Assembly (NCBI RefSeq): GCF_030268965.1
Contig: NZ_BSSE01000012.1
Coordinates: 141,429-205,428, forward strand
Source: Microtetraspora sp. NBRC 16547
Lineage (GTDB): Bacteria > Actinomycetota > Actinomycetes > Streptosporangiales > Streptosporangiaceae
Length of the DNA stretch: 64,000 nucleotides
Direction of reading: 5' to 3'
Of this stretch, positions 35,695 through 44,484 are shown one piece after another; the first letter of the stretch is position 1, and each line of letters begins with the position of its first letter. Below the pieces are notes generated by a model. It did not search any database, was not told the DNA's origin, and saw only the letters and a list, made by a program, of their open reading frames with translations. The position numbers and the translations under genes are program-made.

Positions 35695-35895
35695 ATGCGC
35701 GCACTGCTCATCGCGGCCCTCGGCGCCGGCCTGATCGCCCCCCTCGCCCTCTCGACCGCCACCGCCGCGTCGGCGTCGGTGTCCTCGACCGCCTCGCTGT
35801 CCGCCGCCTCCACGCGGCAGGCGCTGCCCACCTGCTCCGGGACCCGGGTCATGATCCTCATCCTCTGCTCCTTGCTGTACGACCGCCCCATCTGA
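35695..35895 (+). CDS. Small secreted peptide (66 aa)
   Basis: A strong GGAGGAG precedes the ATG. The product has a classical signal peptide (MRALLIAALGAGLIAPLALS, cleavage probably after TATAASA), a Ser/Ala/Thr-rich spacer, and a 26-residue end with two Cys: QALPTCSGTRVMILILCSLLYDRPI. The mature part is small and hydrophobic with a possible disulfide. No family is recognised. It precedes asnB by 175 bp, probably as a separate unit. It could be a surface peptide, a toxin-like or signalling peptide, or a truncated protein. Confidence 0.6.
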   Translation: MRALLIAALGAGLIAPLALSTATAASASVSSTASLSAASTRQALPTCSGTRVMILILCSLLYDRPI

Positions 35896-36033
35896 TCACC
35901 ACGTTGCGCTAACTGAACCCATCTGTCACATACGGGTTGGTTCGTCGCTTTACATGACATTTGTGCGCATTTGTGGTGATAGGTGAACTGATTCCGTACG
36001 CGCGCGGGCATAATCCGCGCTGGTCAGGCGTTT

Positions 36034-36050
36034 AGTTAGCTGTACTAACT
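36034..36050 (+). promoter_or_regulatory. Inverted repeat in the asnB leader
   Basis: AGTTAG and CTAACT face each other across 5 bp, 20 bp before the asnB start and just upstream of its ribosome-binding site, with a CATAAT -10-like box at 36009. The position fits a repressor operator. Arm length and spacing equal those of the repeat at 7199. Confidence 0.45.
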
Positions 36051-36070
36051 TCTTCGAGAGGGGGCTGAAG

Positions 36071-37912
36071 ATGTGCGGAATCGCCGGCTGGGTGGACTAC
36101 GACCGTGATCTGAGAACCGAGCGTGACGTCGCACAGGCCATGACCGACACCATGGCGTGCCGGGGGCCGGACGCCGAGGGCCTGTGGGCCGAGCCGCACG
36201 CGGTGCTCGGTCACCGCCGACTCGCCATCATCGACATCGAAGGCGGCCGCCAGCCGATGGCGGCGGAGCGGGACGGGCGGCTGCTGGCCGTCCTCACCTA
36301 CAGCGGCGAGGTCTACAACTTCCGCGAGCTGCGCGCCGAGCTGGCCGCCCGCGGCCACCGCTTCCGTACGGAGAGCGACACCGAGGTCGTCCTCGAGGCC
36401 TACCTGGAGTGGGGCGAGGACTTCGTCGGCCGGCTCAACGGCATGTACGCCTTCGCCATCTGGGACGCCCGCCGCGAGGAACTGCTCCTGGTCCGCGACC
36501 GGATGGGCATCAAGCCGCTGTACTACTACCCGACCCCGTCAGGAGTGCTGTTCGGCTCGGAGCCCAAGGCGATCCTCGCCAACCCGCTGGCCGAGCGAGT
36601 GGTCGACGCCGACGGGCTGCGCGAGCTGCTCGCCTTCGTCAAGACACCGGAGCGGGCCATCTACCGCGGCATGTACGAGGTCCGTCCCGGTCAGCTCGTC
36701 CGGATCCGCCGTGAGGGCATGACCCGGCGCCGCTACTGGACGCTGGAGTCCCGCGAGCACACCGACGACCTCCCCACCACGATCCAGAACGTGCGCGGGC
36801 TGCTGGACGACATCGTCAGCCGCCAGCTCATCTCCGACGTGCCGCTGTGCACCCTGCTGTCGGGCGGCCTGGACTCCAGCGCCGTGACCGCGCTCGCCGC
36901 GAAGGCGCTGGGCACGACGAAGGTCCGGTCGTTCTCCGTCGACTTCGCCGGATACACCGAGAACTTCCAGCCCGACGAGATGCGTGACACCCCCGACGGC
37001 CCGTACGTCCAGGACGTCGTCGAGCACATCGGCGCCGACCACACCGACATCCTGCTGAACTCGGCCGATCTGATGGACCCTGCCGTCCGGGCCGCGGTCC
37101 TGCGCGCCCGTGACATACCGGCCGGCATCGGCGACATGGACACCTCGCTCTACCTGCTGTTCAAGGCGATCCGCGGACACTCGACCGTGGCGCTCTCCGG
37201 CGAGTCCGCCGACGAGGTCTTCGGCGGGTACAAGTGGTTCCACGACGCCGGCGCGGTGAACTCCGGCACCTTCCCGTGGCTGGCGATGCGGGGGTCCATC
37301 GGGCGCAGCGGCCTGGACACGCTGTTCGACGAGCAGCTCACGCGCAAGCTCGACATCCCCGCCTACCGGGCCGACGCGTACCAGCAGGCCCTGGCCGAGG
37401 TGGAGGCGCTGCCCGGCGAGACCGGCCTGCAGAAGCGGATGCGGGAGGTCAGCTACCTGCACCTCACCCGCTTCGTGCAGATCCTGCTCGACCGCAAGGA
37501 CCGGATGAGCATGGCCGTGGGCCTGGAGGTCCGCGTCCCGTTCTGCGACCACCGGTTGGTGGAGTACGTCTTCAACACCCCGTGGGCGATGAAGACGTTC
37601 GACGGACGGGAGAAGAGCCTCCTGCGCGCCGCCACCGCGGACGTCCTGCCGCGGTCGGTGGTCGAGCGCCGCAAGAGCCCTTACCCCTCGACGCAGGACC
37701 CCGCGTACGAGCAGGCGCTCCAGGCCGAGACGCTCCGGCTCCTCGGCCGGGACGACCTCGCGGTGGCGCCGCTGATCGACATCGCCAAGACGCGGAGCCT
37801 GGTCGATCATGAGGTGGGGACGACCAGCCTCCAGGAGAGCAGGGCCGCGATGGAGCAGTTCATCCAGTTCAACGCCTGGCTGGAGAGGTACGGGGTGCGC
37901 GTCACCATCTGA
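36071..37912 (+). CDS. asnB: Asparagine synthase (glutamine-hydrolysing)
   Basis: The 613-aa protein starts MCGIAGWVDYD, so Cys2 is the N-terminal nucleophile of the glutaminase (class II) domain. RRLAIIDIEGGRQPM, SGEVYNFRELR and GRLNGMYAFAIWD follow. The synthetase half has the PP-loop LLSGGLDSSAVTALAAK, LSGESADEVFGGYKWF and RKDRMSMAVGLEVRVPFCDH. It makes asparagine from aspartate, ATP and glutamine-derived ammonia. RBS GAGAGGGGG lies just before the ATG. A strong terminator follows. Lasso-type or amidotransferase roles are unlikely because both domains look standard. Confidence 0.95.
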   Translation: MCGIAGWVDYDRDLRTERDVAQAMTDTMACRGPDAEGLWAEPHAVLGHRRLAIIDIEGGRQPMAAERDGRLLAVLTYSGEVYNFRELRAELAARGHRFRTESDTEVVLEAYLEWGEDFVGRLNGMYAFAIWDARREELLLVRDRMGIKPLYYYPTPSGVLFGSEPKAILANPLAERVVDADGLRELLAFVKTPERAIYRGMYEVRPGQLVRIRREGMTRRRYWTLESREHTDDLPTTIQNVRGLLDDIVSRQLISDVPLCTLLSGGLDSSAVTALAAKALGTTKVRSFSVDFAGYTENFQPDEMRDTPDGPYVQDVVEHIGADHTDILLNSADLMDPAVRAAVLRARDIPAGIGDMDTSLYLLFKAIRGHSTVALSGESADEVFGGYKWFHDAGAVNSGTFPWLAMRGSIGRSGLDTLFDEQLTRKLDIPAYRADAYQQALAEVEALPGETGLQKRMREVSYLHLTRFVQILLDRKDRMSMAVGLEVRVPFCDHRLVEYVFNTPWAMKTFDGREKSLLRAATADVLPRSVVERRKSPYPSTQDPAYEQALQAETLRLLGRDDLAVAPLIDIAKTRSLVDHEVGTTSLQESRAAMEQFIQFNAWLERYGVRVTI

Positions 37913-37936
37913 GCCCGTTCCAGGCTTCAGTAGAGC

Positions 37937-37960
37937 AGCGCCGTCCTGCGGGGCGGCGCT
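37937..37960 (+). terminator. asnB terminator
   Basis: AGCGCCGTCC pairs with GGGCGGCGCT (one G-U) around the tetraloop TGCG, 25 bp after the asnB stop, followed by GTTCG. Confidence 0.8.
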
Positions 37961-37981
37961 GTTCGCGTCTGCCCGGCAAAA

Positions 37982-38093
37982 CAGCCCCGGAAACAGCCCG
38001 GAGCCGGCCCCGGAAGCAGCCCCGGAGTCGGCCCCGGAAGCAGCCCCGGAAGCAGCCCCGGAAGCAGCCCCGGAAGCAGCCCCGGAAGCAGCT
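37982..38093. repeat. 12-bp tandem repeat array after asnB
   Basis: Nine or so copies of GCAGCCCCGGAA; the five right-hand copies are perfect and the left ones carry GAGCCGG or GAGTCGG variants. It lies between asnB and a convergent secreted-protein gene; no gene overlaps it. Confidence 0.9.
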
Positions 38094-38303
38094 CAGCAAA
38101 AACTGCTCGGGAAATAATCGACGCCGGATGTCGAGGACCCCGTCCCGCTCCGACTGAGAGGTGGCAGCGGGCCGACAGGGCGCGCGGGACCGAGAGGACG
38201 TCGCCGGGGTCACGCCCCACGGCAGTCGGAGCGGTCGCCGGGTTCTCGACATCCGTCCGCCGGTTTTCGAGGGATTTTTCCGGCGCCGGGGTCACGCCCG
38301 TGG

Positions 38304-38777
38304 CTAGCGGGGCCAGTTCGCCACCGTCTCGGCCTTGATCGGGTCGACGTAGCAGCTCAGCGTCGCCCGCTGGGCTCGATCGAGCACGCAGACCTTCACG
38401 TCCACACGCGTGATCTCGCCGTCGGAGGAGAGCTGGAAGGAGCTCTTCGCCGCGCAGGTCGTCCGCGGCCGCGCCCATCCGGTGCCGCCGCCGGGGTAAT
38501 GGAAGCGGGCGCGGATGTACGCGCAATGGTCGCGGTGCCCGTCGCGGTCGTACAGCGTGCCGGAAACGACGAACGTCTCGGCGCTGAAATCGGTGATCCA
38601 CACGTCCGCGGTGGCGTACCCGCCGTGGTCGCTCCGGGACTGGACCGGCCCCCAGTGGAGCCGGGCCGCGGCCGCGTCGGCCGGCGCGGCCAGGGTTCCG
38701 GCGACGACCGCCAGCAGTGCGGCAGCACCGGCCCGGCGGGCGGTTCTGAAAGGGGTTCTGACGGTGCTGTTCTTCAT
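38304..38777 (-). CDS. Secreted protein of unknown function
   Basis: The 157-aa protein has a twin-Arg-free signal peptide (residues 1-36, AAALLAVVAGTLAAPADAAA). The mature domain starts with GPVQSRSDHGGYATADVWITDFSAETFVVSGTLYDRDGHRDHCAYIRARFHYP and holds four Cys (DHCAY, TTCAAK, KVCVL, LSCYV), probably two disulfides. It looks like a small beta-sandwich. The start at 38777 is where the signal peptide begins; 11 upstream codons are open but lack a ribosome-binding site. Confidence 0.75.
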   Translation of the reverse strand: MKNSTVRTPFRTARRAGAAALLAVVAGTLAAPADAAAARLHWGPVQSRSDHGGYATADVWITDFSAETFVVSGTLYDRDGHRDHCAYIRARFHYPGGGTGWARPRTTCAAKSSFQLSSDGEITRVDVKVCVLDRAQRATLSCYVDPIKAETVANWPR

Positions 38778-38953
38778 GCCTTCATGAGTAGCGGCGCCCA
38801 CTTGGAGCAATCTTGTGTCCTGCTGGAGCGTCCCTCGCCGGCCCGTCGTTCGGCCCGTCGTTCGGCCGGGGACGGAGAAGAATGGTCATTCTGGGTACAG
38901 CGATTATCATCTCTGCGTAGTGTCTGAATCACTCATTGTGACCGAAGCGGGGG

Positions 38954-40729
38954 TTGTCGTTGTTGACTCGCGCGCAGATCCGGCTCGTCATGGCCGGACT
39001 CATGCTCGCCATGCTGCTCGCCGCTCTGGACCAGATGATCGTGGCCACCGCGCTGCCGATGATCGCGCAGGAGCTCGGCGGGCTGGACCAGCTCTCCTGG
39101 GTGGTCACGTCCTACCTGCTCGCGTCCACGGCCGGGACCCCGCTGTACGGCAAGCTCTCCGACCTGTACGGCCGCAAGCAGATCTTCCAGAGCGCGATCC
39201 TCATCTTCCTGGTCGGCTCCATCCTGTGCGGCGTCGCGCAGAACATGGCCCAGCTGATCGTGTTCCGGGGTGTCCAGGGGCTGGGCGGCGGCGGCCTCAT
39301 GGCGCTCGCCATGGCGATCATCGCGGATGTCATCCCGCCCCGTGACCGGGGCCGTTACCAGGGCCTCTTCGGCGGCGTGTTCGGCCTGGCCAGCGTCGCG
39401 GGCCCGCTCGTCGGCGGGTTCTTCACCGACCACGCCACCTGGCGGTGGATCTTCTGGATCAACCTCCCGCTCGGCGTGGCCGCGCTCGCCGTGATCGCGG
39501 TGGCGCTGCACCTGCCCCGCACCAGGACGCAGCACAGCATCGACTACCCCGGAGCCGTCCTCCTGGTCGCCGCCGTGTGCTCAATCCTGATGGTCACCGT
39601 GTGGGGCGGCCGCACCTACGACTGGTCCTCGCCGCAGATCATCGGCCTCGCGGTCGCGGGCGTCTGCCTGACCGTGGCCTTCGCCGCCCGGCAGCGCAGC
39701 GCGGCGGAGCCGATCCTGCCGCCGCGGGTCATCACCGATCCGGTGGTCGCGGTCAGCGCCGGGCTGTCGCTGCTGTCCGGCGTCGCGCTGTTCGGTGCCG
39801 TCGTCTACCTGCCCACCTATCTCCAGATCGTCCGCGGCGACACGGCGACGGAGTCCGGGCTCGCCCTGGTCCCGCTGACCGGCGGCGTGATCGTCGCCTC
39901 CCTGGCGAGCGGGGTGGTGGTCTCCAAGACCGGCCGGTACAAGGCGATGCCCGTCATCGGCGCCGCGATCCTGGCCGGGGGGCTCTACCTGCTCAGCCTG
40001 GTCGAGGTCGACACCTCGATGGCGCTGCTCATGGCCTTCACGGTCGTGGTCGGGCTGGGCGTGGGCGGATTCATGCAGGTCCCGCTGGTGGCCACGCAGA
40101 ACGCCGTACACCCGCGTGACATCGGCACCGCCTCCAGCGCCATCGCGTTCTTCCGCACCCTCGGCGGCTCGCTGGGCACCGCGCTGTTCGGCACGATCCA
40201 GATCCGCACCCTTGAGGAGGAGCTGGCCAAGGGCGGGCTGCCGCCGAAGGCCGTCCAGCTCGATCCCGGCCTGCTCGCGCGGCTGCCCGCCGCGCAGCTC
40301 CACGAACTGCTCGAAGCGTTCACCAAGGCGGTCCAGGCCGTCTACCTGTGGGCGATACCGTTCGCCGTCGCCAGCCTGCTGCTCGCGCTCTTCCTGAAGG
40401 AGGTGCCGCTGCGCGGGGAGACGCCCACGCAGCCGAGCGCGGTGACGCTGGCGGTGACCGGCGTCGCCCTCGCCTGGCTCGCCGACCGGCTCGAACGCGG
40501 GCATTCGCCCCGGTTGCTCGCGGCCGCCGCCCGGCTCGTCCCGGACGTGGGGGACGGCGCTGGTGGCGGCGCTGACGAGGGCGCTGGTGGGGGCGCTGAC
40601 GGGAGCACGGGCACCGCGGGTGTCGGCGCGGACGACGCCGCCCGGGCCCGCGTGGCCTCCCGGAGGCTGCTCAGACCGCTGGCCGGCCAGGTGCTGCTCG
40701 CGGCATTGACGGAAAAGGAGAGGAAATGA
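38954..40729 (+). CDS. DHA2-family (EmrB/QacA) MFS drug exporter
   Basis: The protein has about 591 aa and 14 predicted helices. Motif A-like sequence is LYGKLSDLYGRKQIF, motif D1 is MLLAALDQMIVATALPMIA and motif C region is GLASVAGPLVGGFF. It should export cationic drugs or other amphiphiles using the proton gradient. The cytosolic tail is unusually long, with a Gly/Ala/Asp low-complexity stretch (residues about 535-560). It starts at a TTG (38954 or 38960) and overlaps the next gene by 4 bp (ATGA), forming a three-gene unit with two small membrane proteins. Confidence 0.92.
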   Translation: MSLLTRAQIRLVMAGLMLAMLLAALDQMIVATALPMIAQELGGLDQLSWVVTSYLLASTAGTPLYGKLSDLYGRKQIFQSAILIFLVGSILCGVAQNMAQLIVFRGVQGLGGGGLMALAMAIIADVIPPRDRGRYQGLFGGVFGLASVAGPLVGGFFTDHATWRWIFWINLPLGVAALAVIAVALHLPRTRTQHSIDYPGAVLLVAAVCSILMVTVWGGRTYDWSSPQIIGLAVAGVCLTVAFAARQRSAAEPILPPRVITDPVVAVSAGLSLLSGVALFGAVVYLPTYLQIVRGDTATESGLALVPLTGGVIVASLASGVVVSKTGRYKAMPVIGAAILAGGLYLLSLVEVDTSMALLMAFTVVVGLGVGGFMQVPLVATQNAVHPRDIGTASSAIAFFRTLGGSLGTALFGTIQIRTLEEELAKGGLPPKAVQLDPGLLARLPAAQLHELLEAFTKAVQAVYLWAIPFAVASLLLALFLKEVPLRGETPTQPSAVTLAVTGVALAWLADRLERGHSPRLLAAAARLVPDVGDGAGGGADEGAGGGADGSTGTAGVGADDAARARVASRRLLRPLAGQVLLAALTEKERK

Positions 40730-41118
40730 CCCGTTATCTGGCCGGCTTGATCACGGCGACCGCCGCTCTCGGCGCCGGCGTCTGGCTGATGCTCGCGCCG
40801 TACGGGCTGGACTATCCCTCCGGCGGGACGGCGGTGAAGGTCGATATGTGGACGGGAGCCGGCGCGTGCGCGCTCTCCCTGGCCACCATCGTGGTGTGGG
40901 CCCGGGCCTGGCGCGCACAGCTCCGCGCCGACGGGCTTCTTCCCGAGCGGCCCGCCGAGCAGCCCGCCGCGTCGTCGGAGCAGGAACAGCCCCCCGCCCC
41001 CGCTCCCGCCGTACCGACGACAGAGGACCTGCACAGCCTGCTCAAGCCGCTGGTGGCCGCGCTGGCCGCCGACCAGCTTGAGCGGACCGGCAACAGGCAC
41101 ACCGAGGAGGACTGGTGA
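40726..41118 (+). CDS. Two-helix membrane protein with Pro/Glu-rich tail
   Basis: The 130-aa protein has two membrane helices (about 3-24 and 42-62). An acidic Pro/Ala/Gln tail follows, ending in a short amphipathic helix (EDLHSLLKPLVAALAADQLE). It overlaps the MFS gene and the next gene by 4 bp each, so the three are co-translated. Its unknown role is probably linked to the exporter. A similar hydrophobic pattern (GVWLMLAPYG) recurs in the next protein (GVWLVAAPFVTG), so the two are likely paralogous SPW-like halves. Confidence 0.75.
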   Translation: MTRYLAGLITATAALGAGVWLMLAPYGLDYPSGGTAVKVDMWTGAGACALSLATIVVWARAWRAQLRADGLLPERPAEQPAASSEQEQPPAPAPAVPTTEDLHSLLKPLVAALAADQLERTGNRHTEEDW

Positions 41119-41366
41119 GCAGATGGGGAATCGCCGGCATCGGCCTGCTTTTCGCAATAGGGGTCTGGCTGGTCGCGGCGCCGTTCGTGACCGGCCAGCA
41201 ACCGGACAGTGTGACCTGGACCACGGCGACCCGCAATGACGTGATCGTCGGCGCGGTGCTCGCGCTGCTCGGCTTCACCGGCTTCTTCACGGTGCTCGCC
41301 GGTCACATCGCCGACATGTACGCCAAAGGCCCCCAGCACCCCGCCCAGCAGCCGGCCCAGCGCTGA
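41115..41366 (+). CDS. Small two-helix membrane protein, SPW-repeat-like
   Basis: The 83-aa protein starts at GTG overlapping the previous stop. Two helices (IAGIGLLFAIGVWLVAAPFV and DVIVGAVLALLGFTGFFTVL) flank a TWTTATRNDVIVG turn, reminiscent of SPW/DUF-type membrane repeats. The tail is Gln/Pro-rich. It is the last gene of the exporter operon. Confidence 0.75.
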   Translation: MSRWGIAGIGLLFAIGVWLVAAPFVTGQQPDSVTWTTATRNDVIVGAVLALLGFTGFFTVLAGHIADMYAKGPQHPAQQPAQR

Positions 41367-41460
41367 CCCACGCCGCCGGTCAGGGCGGGCCGAGCAGGTT
41401 CCACGACGCCCCAGGCAGCCGCCCGCCCAGTACAGCGAGCGGTTGGAGGCCCTCAGGACT

Positions 41461-42366
41461 TCACCGGTCGTGCCGGCTCCGCTCCGTGAGGAGTTCGGAC
41501 GGGACACCGAGGGCGGTGAGGAAGGCGGTCGCCGCGGGCGTGAGGCCGAAGCGGCTCCAGACCAGGTGCTCGACCCGGGCGGGCGCGTCGGTCACCGAGA
41601 TGGTGACCACGCCGGTGAGCTGGGGTGTGTAGGTGGACGGCAGCATCGCGACGCCGAGACCCTGCTGGATGAGCCGGGCCATGAGATCCGCCGCGGTTAC
41701 CTCGAAGGCGACGTCGCGGCCGAGGCCCGCGGCGGAGAACGCCTGGTCGGACTGGTTGCGGCCGGCCGTCCCTGCCGGGAAGTCCACGAATACCTCGGAG
41801 GACAGTCGGCGAAGGTCGACATCCGGCTCTTTCGCGAGCGGGTGACCGGGAGCGACCACGGCGACGAGCCGGTCACGGGCCAACTCGTACGCGCGGACGC
41901 CCTGAGGGCGGGCCGTGGCCGGCAGGCCGAGGAAGGCGACTTCGATGGCACCCTGCTTGACCTGCTCGACGAGTTCCTCGCTGGCGCCTACGCGCAGGCC
42001 GATGCGCACGTGCGGGTACCGCCGGTGGAAGTCGTGCAGCGCGGCCGGGATGTCGACCGCGGCGACGGTGGGGATCACGCCCACGGTGAGCCGTCCGCGT
42101 ATCTCTCCGACGGCCGCGGCGACGTCGGCGGCGGCACGCTCGGCGGCGTCCAGGCATTGGCGGGCGGCGGGGAGGAACGCCTCACCGGCGGGCGTCAGCC
42201 GCACTCGGCGGCTGGTGCGGTCGAAGAGCCTGGCGCCGAGTTCCCGCTCCAGGCGCGCGATCTGGTGGCTGAGGGCGGATTGGACGACGAGGCATCGCTC
42301 GGCGGCGCGGGTGAAGCTGTTCGTCTCGGCGACGGCAACCACGTAGCGCAACTGCTGAAGCTCCAT
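41461..42366 (-). CDS. LysR-family transcriptional regulator
   Basis: The 301-aa protein has the LysR helix-turn-helix (MELQQLRYVVAVAETNSFTRAAERCLVVQSALSHQIARLERELGARLFDRTSRRVRLT) and a periplasmic-binding-like effector domain (LTVGVIPTVAAVDIPAALHDFHRRYPHVRIGLRVG). It is divergent from an EamA transporter gene, the classic layout for LysR control of the neighbour. A palindrome with LysR-box character lies 3 bp upstream of its start. Confidence 0.95.
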   Translation of the reverse strand: MELQQLRYVVAVAETNSFTRAAERCLVVQSALSHQIARLERELGARLFDRTSRRVRLTPAGEAFLPAARQCLDAAERAAADVAAAVGEIRGRLTVGVIPTVAAVDIPAALHDFHRRYPHVRIGLRVGASEELVEQVKQGAIEVAFLGLPATARPQGVRAYELARDRLVAVVAPGHPLAKEPDVDLRRLSSEVFVDFPAGTAGRNQSDQAFSAAGLGRDVAFEVTAADLMARLIQQGLGVAMLPSTYTPQLTGVVTISVTDAPARVEHLVWSRFGLTPAATAFLTALGVPSELLTERSRHDR

Positions 42367-42368
42367 GG

Positions 42369-42391
42369 ATCAATCGTGAATCGAGATTGAT
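42369..42391. promoter_or_regulatory. LysR-type operator between LysR and EamA genes
   Basis: ATCAATC and GATTGAT form a perfect inverted repeat with a 9-bp spacer, compatible with the T-N11-A LysR box. It sits in the 79-bp divergent gap. Confidence 0.65.
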
Positions 42392-42445
42392 GAAGTGACA
42401 AGTATGTATTGGACTCATTGATGCCCGCCGCCTGAGACTGGGCTC

Positions 42446-43396
42446 GTGACAAACGCGACAGCACACACAATCTCCGTCAAAACCGGTAGCGCGTACGGGA
42501 ACCTGTTCCGCACCGCGGTGACGGCACTCGGGCCCGTCGTGTGGGGCACAACGTACGTGGTCACCTCCGAGCTTCTCCCCCAGGGGCATCCGATGCTCGC
42601 GGGGCTCCTGCGCGCGTTGCCCGCGGGCCTGATCGCGCTGGCGATCACCCGGACCCTGCCGCGCGGGGCGTGGTGGTGGAAAGCGGCGGCGCTCGGCGTG
42701 CTGAACATCGGCCTGTTCTTCCCATTGCTGTTCACGGCGGCCGAGCGCCTGCCGGGAGGCGTCGCCGCCACGCTTGGAGCGGCCCAGCCGATCATCGTCG
42801 CCGTCCTGGCCGTGGCGATCCTCCATGAGAGCCCGTCCGCCCGGCGCTTCGTCTGGGGGGTGATCGGCTTCGTAGGCGTCGGCCTGGTGGTGATCGGCCC
42901 GAACGCGGCGTTCGACGGCGTCGGGCTCGTGGCGGGCCTCGCCAGTGCCGTCACTATGGCGCTCGGGGTGACGCTCACCAAGCGCTGGGGGCGTCCCGCC
43001 GGGGTCGGCCCCACCGCGTTCGCCGGCTGGCAGCTCACCGCCGGCGGCCTGTTCTTGGTGCCCGTCACGTTCCTCGTCGAGGGCCCGCCGCCCGCGGTGG
43101 ACGGCCCCGCCGTCCTCGGTTACCTCTGGCTGGGTCTGTTCGGCGGGCTGTTCGCCTACGTCCTGTGGTTCCGCGGCGTCACCACGCTGCCGGTCACCTC
43201 GGTCGCGGTCCTCGGCCTGCTCTCGCCGATGGTCGCCGCGCTTCTCGGCGTCGTCCTGCTCGGCCAGACGCTCGTCCCGATCCAGCTCGGGGGCTTCGCT
43301 CTCTCGCTCGCCGCGATCGTCGCGGCACAGATTCCCCCGCGTCCCCGCCCGCACTCTTCCGTCCCGAGCCTCGTCAAGGAAAGGAACACCCGATGA
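42446..43396 (+). CDS. EamA/DMT-family transporter
   Basis: The 316-aa protein has ten hydrophobic helices in two EamA repeats (ALGPVVWGTTYVVTSELLP at the start, VLGLLSPMVAALLGVVLLGQ in the second half). Such proteins export amino acids, nucleosides or other metabolites. It starts at GTG and is divergent from the LysR gene. A truncated NAD(P)-binding gene starts at its stop (ATGA overlap). Confidence 0.92.
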   Translation: MTNATAHTISVKTGSAYGNLFRTAVTALGPVVWGTTYVVTSELLPQGHPMLAGLLRALPAGLIALAITRTLPRGAWWWKAAALGVLNIGLFFPLLFTAAERLPGGVAATLGAAQPIIVAVLAVAILHESPSARRFVWGVIGFVGVGLVVIGPNAAFDGVGLVAGLASAVTMALGVTLTKRWGRPAGVGPTAFAGWQLTAGGLFLVPVTFLVEGPPPAVDGPAVLGYLWLGLFGGLFAYVLWFRGVTTLPVTSVAVLGLLSPMVAALLGVVLLGQTLVPIQLGGFALSLAAIVAAQIPPRPRPHSSVPSLVKERNTR

Positions 43397-43509
43397 AGCC
43401 CGTCCCCGGGCAGGAGCACACGGTTGCGGCGACCACGATGGCGCTGCTCGACGCGGCCGCGGCGGCCGGAACGCGCATTCTCGTCATCGGGGGCGCCGGC
43501 CGAGTTGGG
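43393..43509 (+). pseudogene. N-terminal stub of a NAD(P)-binding (NmrA/SDR-like) protein
   Basis: The frame overlapping the EamA stop reads a 26-residue lead-in and then AGTRILVIGGAGRVG, the glycine-rich first turn of a Rossmann fold. After residue 39 homology ends abruptly. The frame runs on through the promoter and start of the SPFH gene with no protein-like character. It was probably the second gene of the EamA operon, cut by a deletion or insertion event with its right edge at about 43510. Confidence 0.6.
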
Positions 43510-43551
43510 AAATATCCGATTTGCGCGAATGGGCTATCTCTGGGCTATCGT

Positions 43552-43563
43552 AGTGATATCACT
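43552..43563 (+). promoter_or_regulatory. Palindrome upstream of the SPFH gene
   Basis: AGTGATATCACT is a perfect 12-bp palindrome, 19 bp before the ATG and just upstream of the GCAAGGAGG ribosome-binding site. It follows TATCGT, a possible -10. It could be an operator for the ribbon-helix-helix protein encoded in the same unit. Confidence 0.5.
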
Positions 43564-43582
43564 TCAATAGCAAGGAGGAACG

Positions 43583-44482
43583 ATGGAGCGTCGGGCGTTC
43601 CGTCTGAACGGCTTCGCCGTACTGATCGGGCTGCTGGTGCTCGGTGGCGTGATCGTCGCCATCGCGCTGCGAAGCGGGCTGGGGGACGGGATGAGCGATG
43701 GATCGTTGAGCGAGAACCCGGGTGAGTTCGCCGTCCCGGGCCTGGCACTGATCCTTTGGATCGCGGTCTTCTTCCTCGCAGCCACGGGTTTCACCGTGAT
43801 CAACCCCAACGAGGCCAAGGTCGTGCAGTTCCTCGGCCGGTACATCGGGTCGGTGAGCGAGGCCGGCTTCCAGTGGGTGCTCCCGCTGACGACCAAGCAG
43901 CGCGTGAGCATGCGGGTTCGCAACTTCGAGACGGCCAAGCTCAAGGTCAACGACGCCGACGGCAACCCGGTCGAGATCGCAGCAGTCGTCGTCTACAAGG
44001 TCGTGGACACCGGGCGCGCGGCGTTCGCGGTCGACGACTACGAGCAGTACGTGGCCATCCAGTCGGAGGCGGCCGTGCGTCACCTGGCCACCAGCCACCC
44101 GTACGACTCCCACGTCGAGGGCCGGACCAGCCTGCGCGACGGCGCCGAGGTGGCGGAGGAGCTTACCGCCGAGCTGCGCGAGCGCACCGTGCTCGCGGGG
44201 GTCGAGGTGCTGGAGGCCCGGATCACTCACCTGGCGTACGCTCCGGAGATCGCCCAGGCCATGCTGGTCCGGCAGCAGGCCGCTCAGGTGGTCGCCGCGC
44301 GCGCCCACATCGTCGAAGGCGCGGTCGGTATGGTGGGTCTCGCCCTGGACCGCCTGACCGAGCAGGGCGTGGTCGAACTCGACGAGGAGCGCAAGGCCCA
44401 GATGGTGTCCAACCTCCTGGTCGTCCTCTGCGGCGACCGGGCGACCCAGCCGGTGGTCAACGCCGGCAGCCTCTATGCCTGA
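43583..44482 (+). CDS. SPFH/Band-7 (prohibitin-like) membrane protein
   Basis: The 299-aa protein has two N-terminal helices (about 10-30 and 52-70). An SPFH domain follows: [49 protein letters not shown], then [31 protein letters not shown] coiled-coil region with [22 protein letters not shown] comes last. Such proteins oligomerise on the membrane and organise lipid domains or proteases. GGAGG precedes the ATG. The gene is 2 bp before a ribbon-helix-helix gene, a recurring actinobacterial pair. Confidence 0.93.
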   Translation: MERRAFRLNGFAVLIGLLVLGGVIVAIALRSGLGDGMSDGSLSENPGEFAVPGLALILWIAVFFLAATGFTVINPNEAKVVQFLGRYIGSVSEAGFQWVLPLTTKQRVSMRVRNFETAKLKVNDADGNPVEIAAVVVYKVVDTGRAAFAVDDYEQYVAIQSEAAVRHLATSHPYDSHVEGRTSLRDGAEVAEELTAELRERTVLAGVEVLEARITHLAYAPEIAQAMLVRQQAAQVVAARAHIVEGAVGMVGLALDRLTEQGVVELDEERKAQMVSNLLVVLCGDRATQPVVNAGSLYA

Positions 44483-44484
44483 CC

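Noticed and set aside
35695..37912. Lasso-peptide or other RiPP cluster (small peptide plus asparagine-synthase gene)
   Set aside because: The AsnB is a standard two-domain enzyme, the peptide has a Sec-type signal instead of a RiPP leader, and no protease, RRE or transporter gene is close.
37982..38093. Possible CRISPR array
   Set aside because: The 12-bp units are contiguous with no spacers; no cas genes are present anywhere in the window.
37927..38601. Minus-strand frame with repeated Gly-Leu-Leu-Pro units across the 12-bp array
   Set aside because: It overlaps the secreted protein gene in another frame and lacks a start; the repeat comes from a non-coding array.
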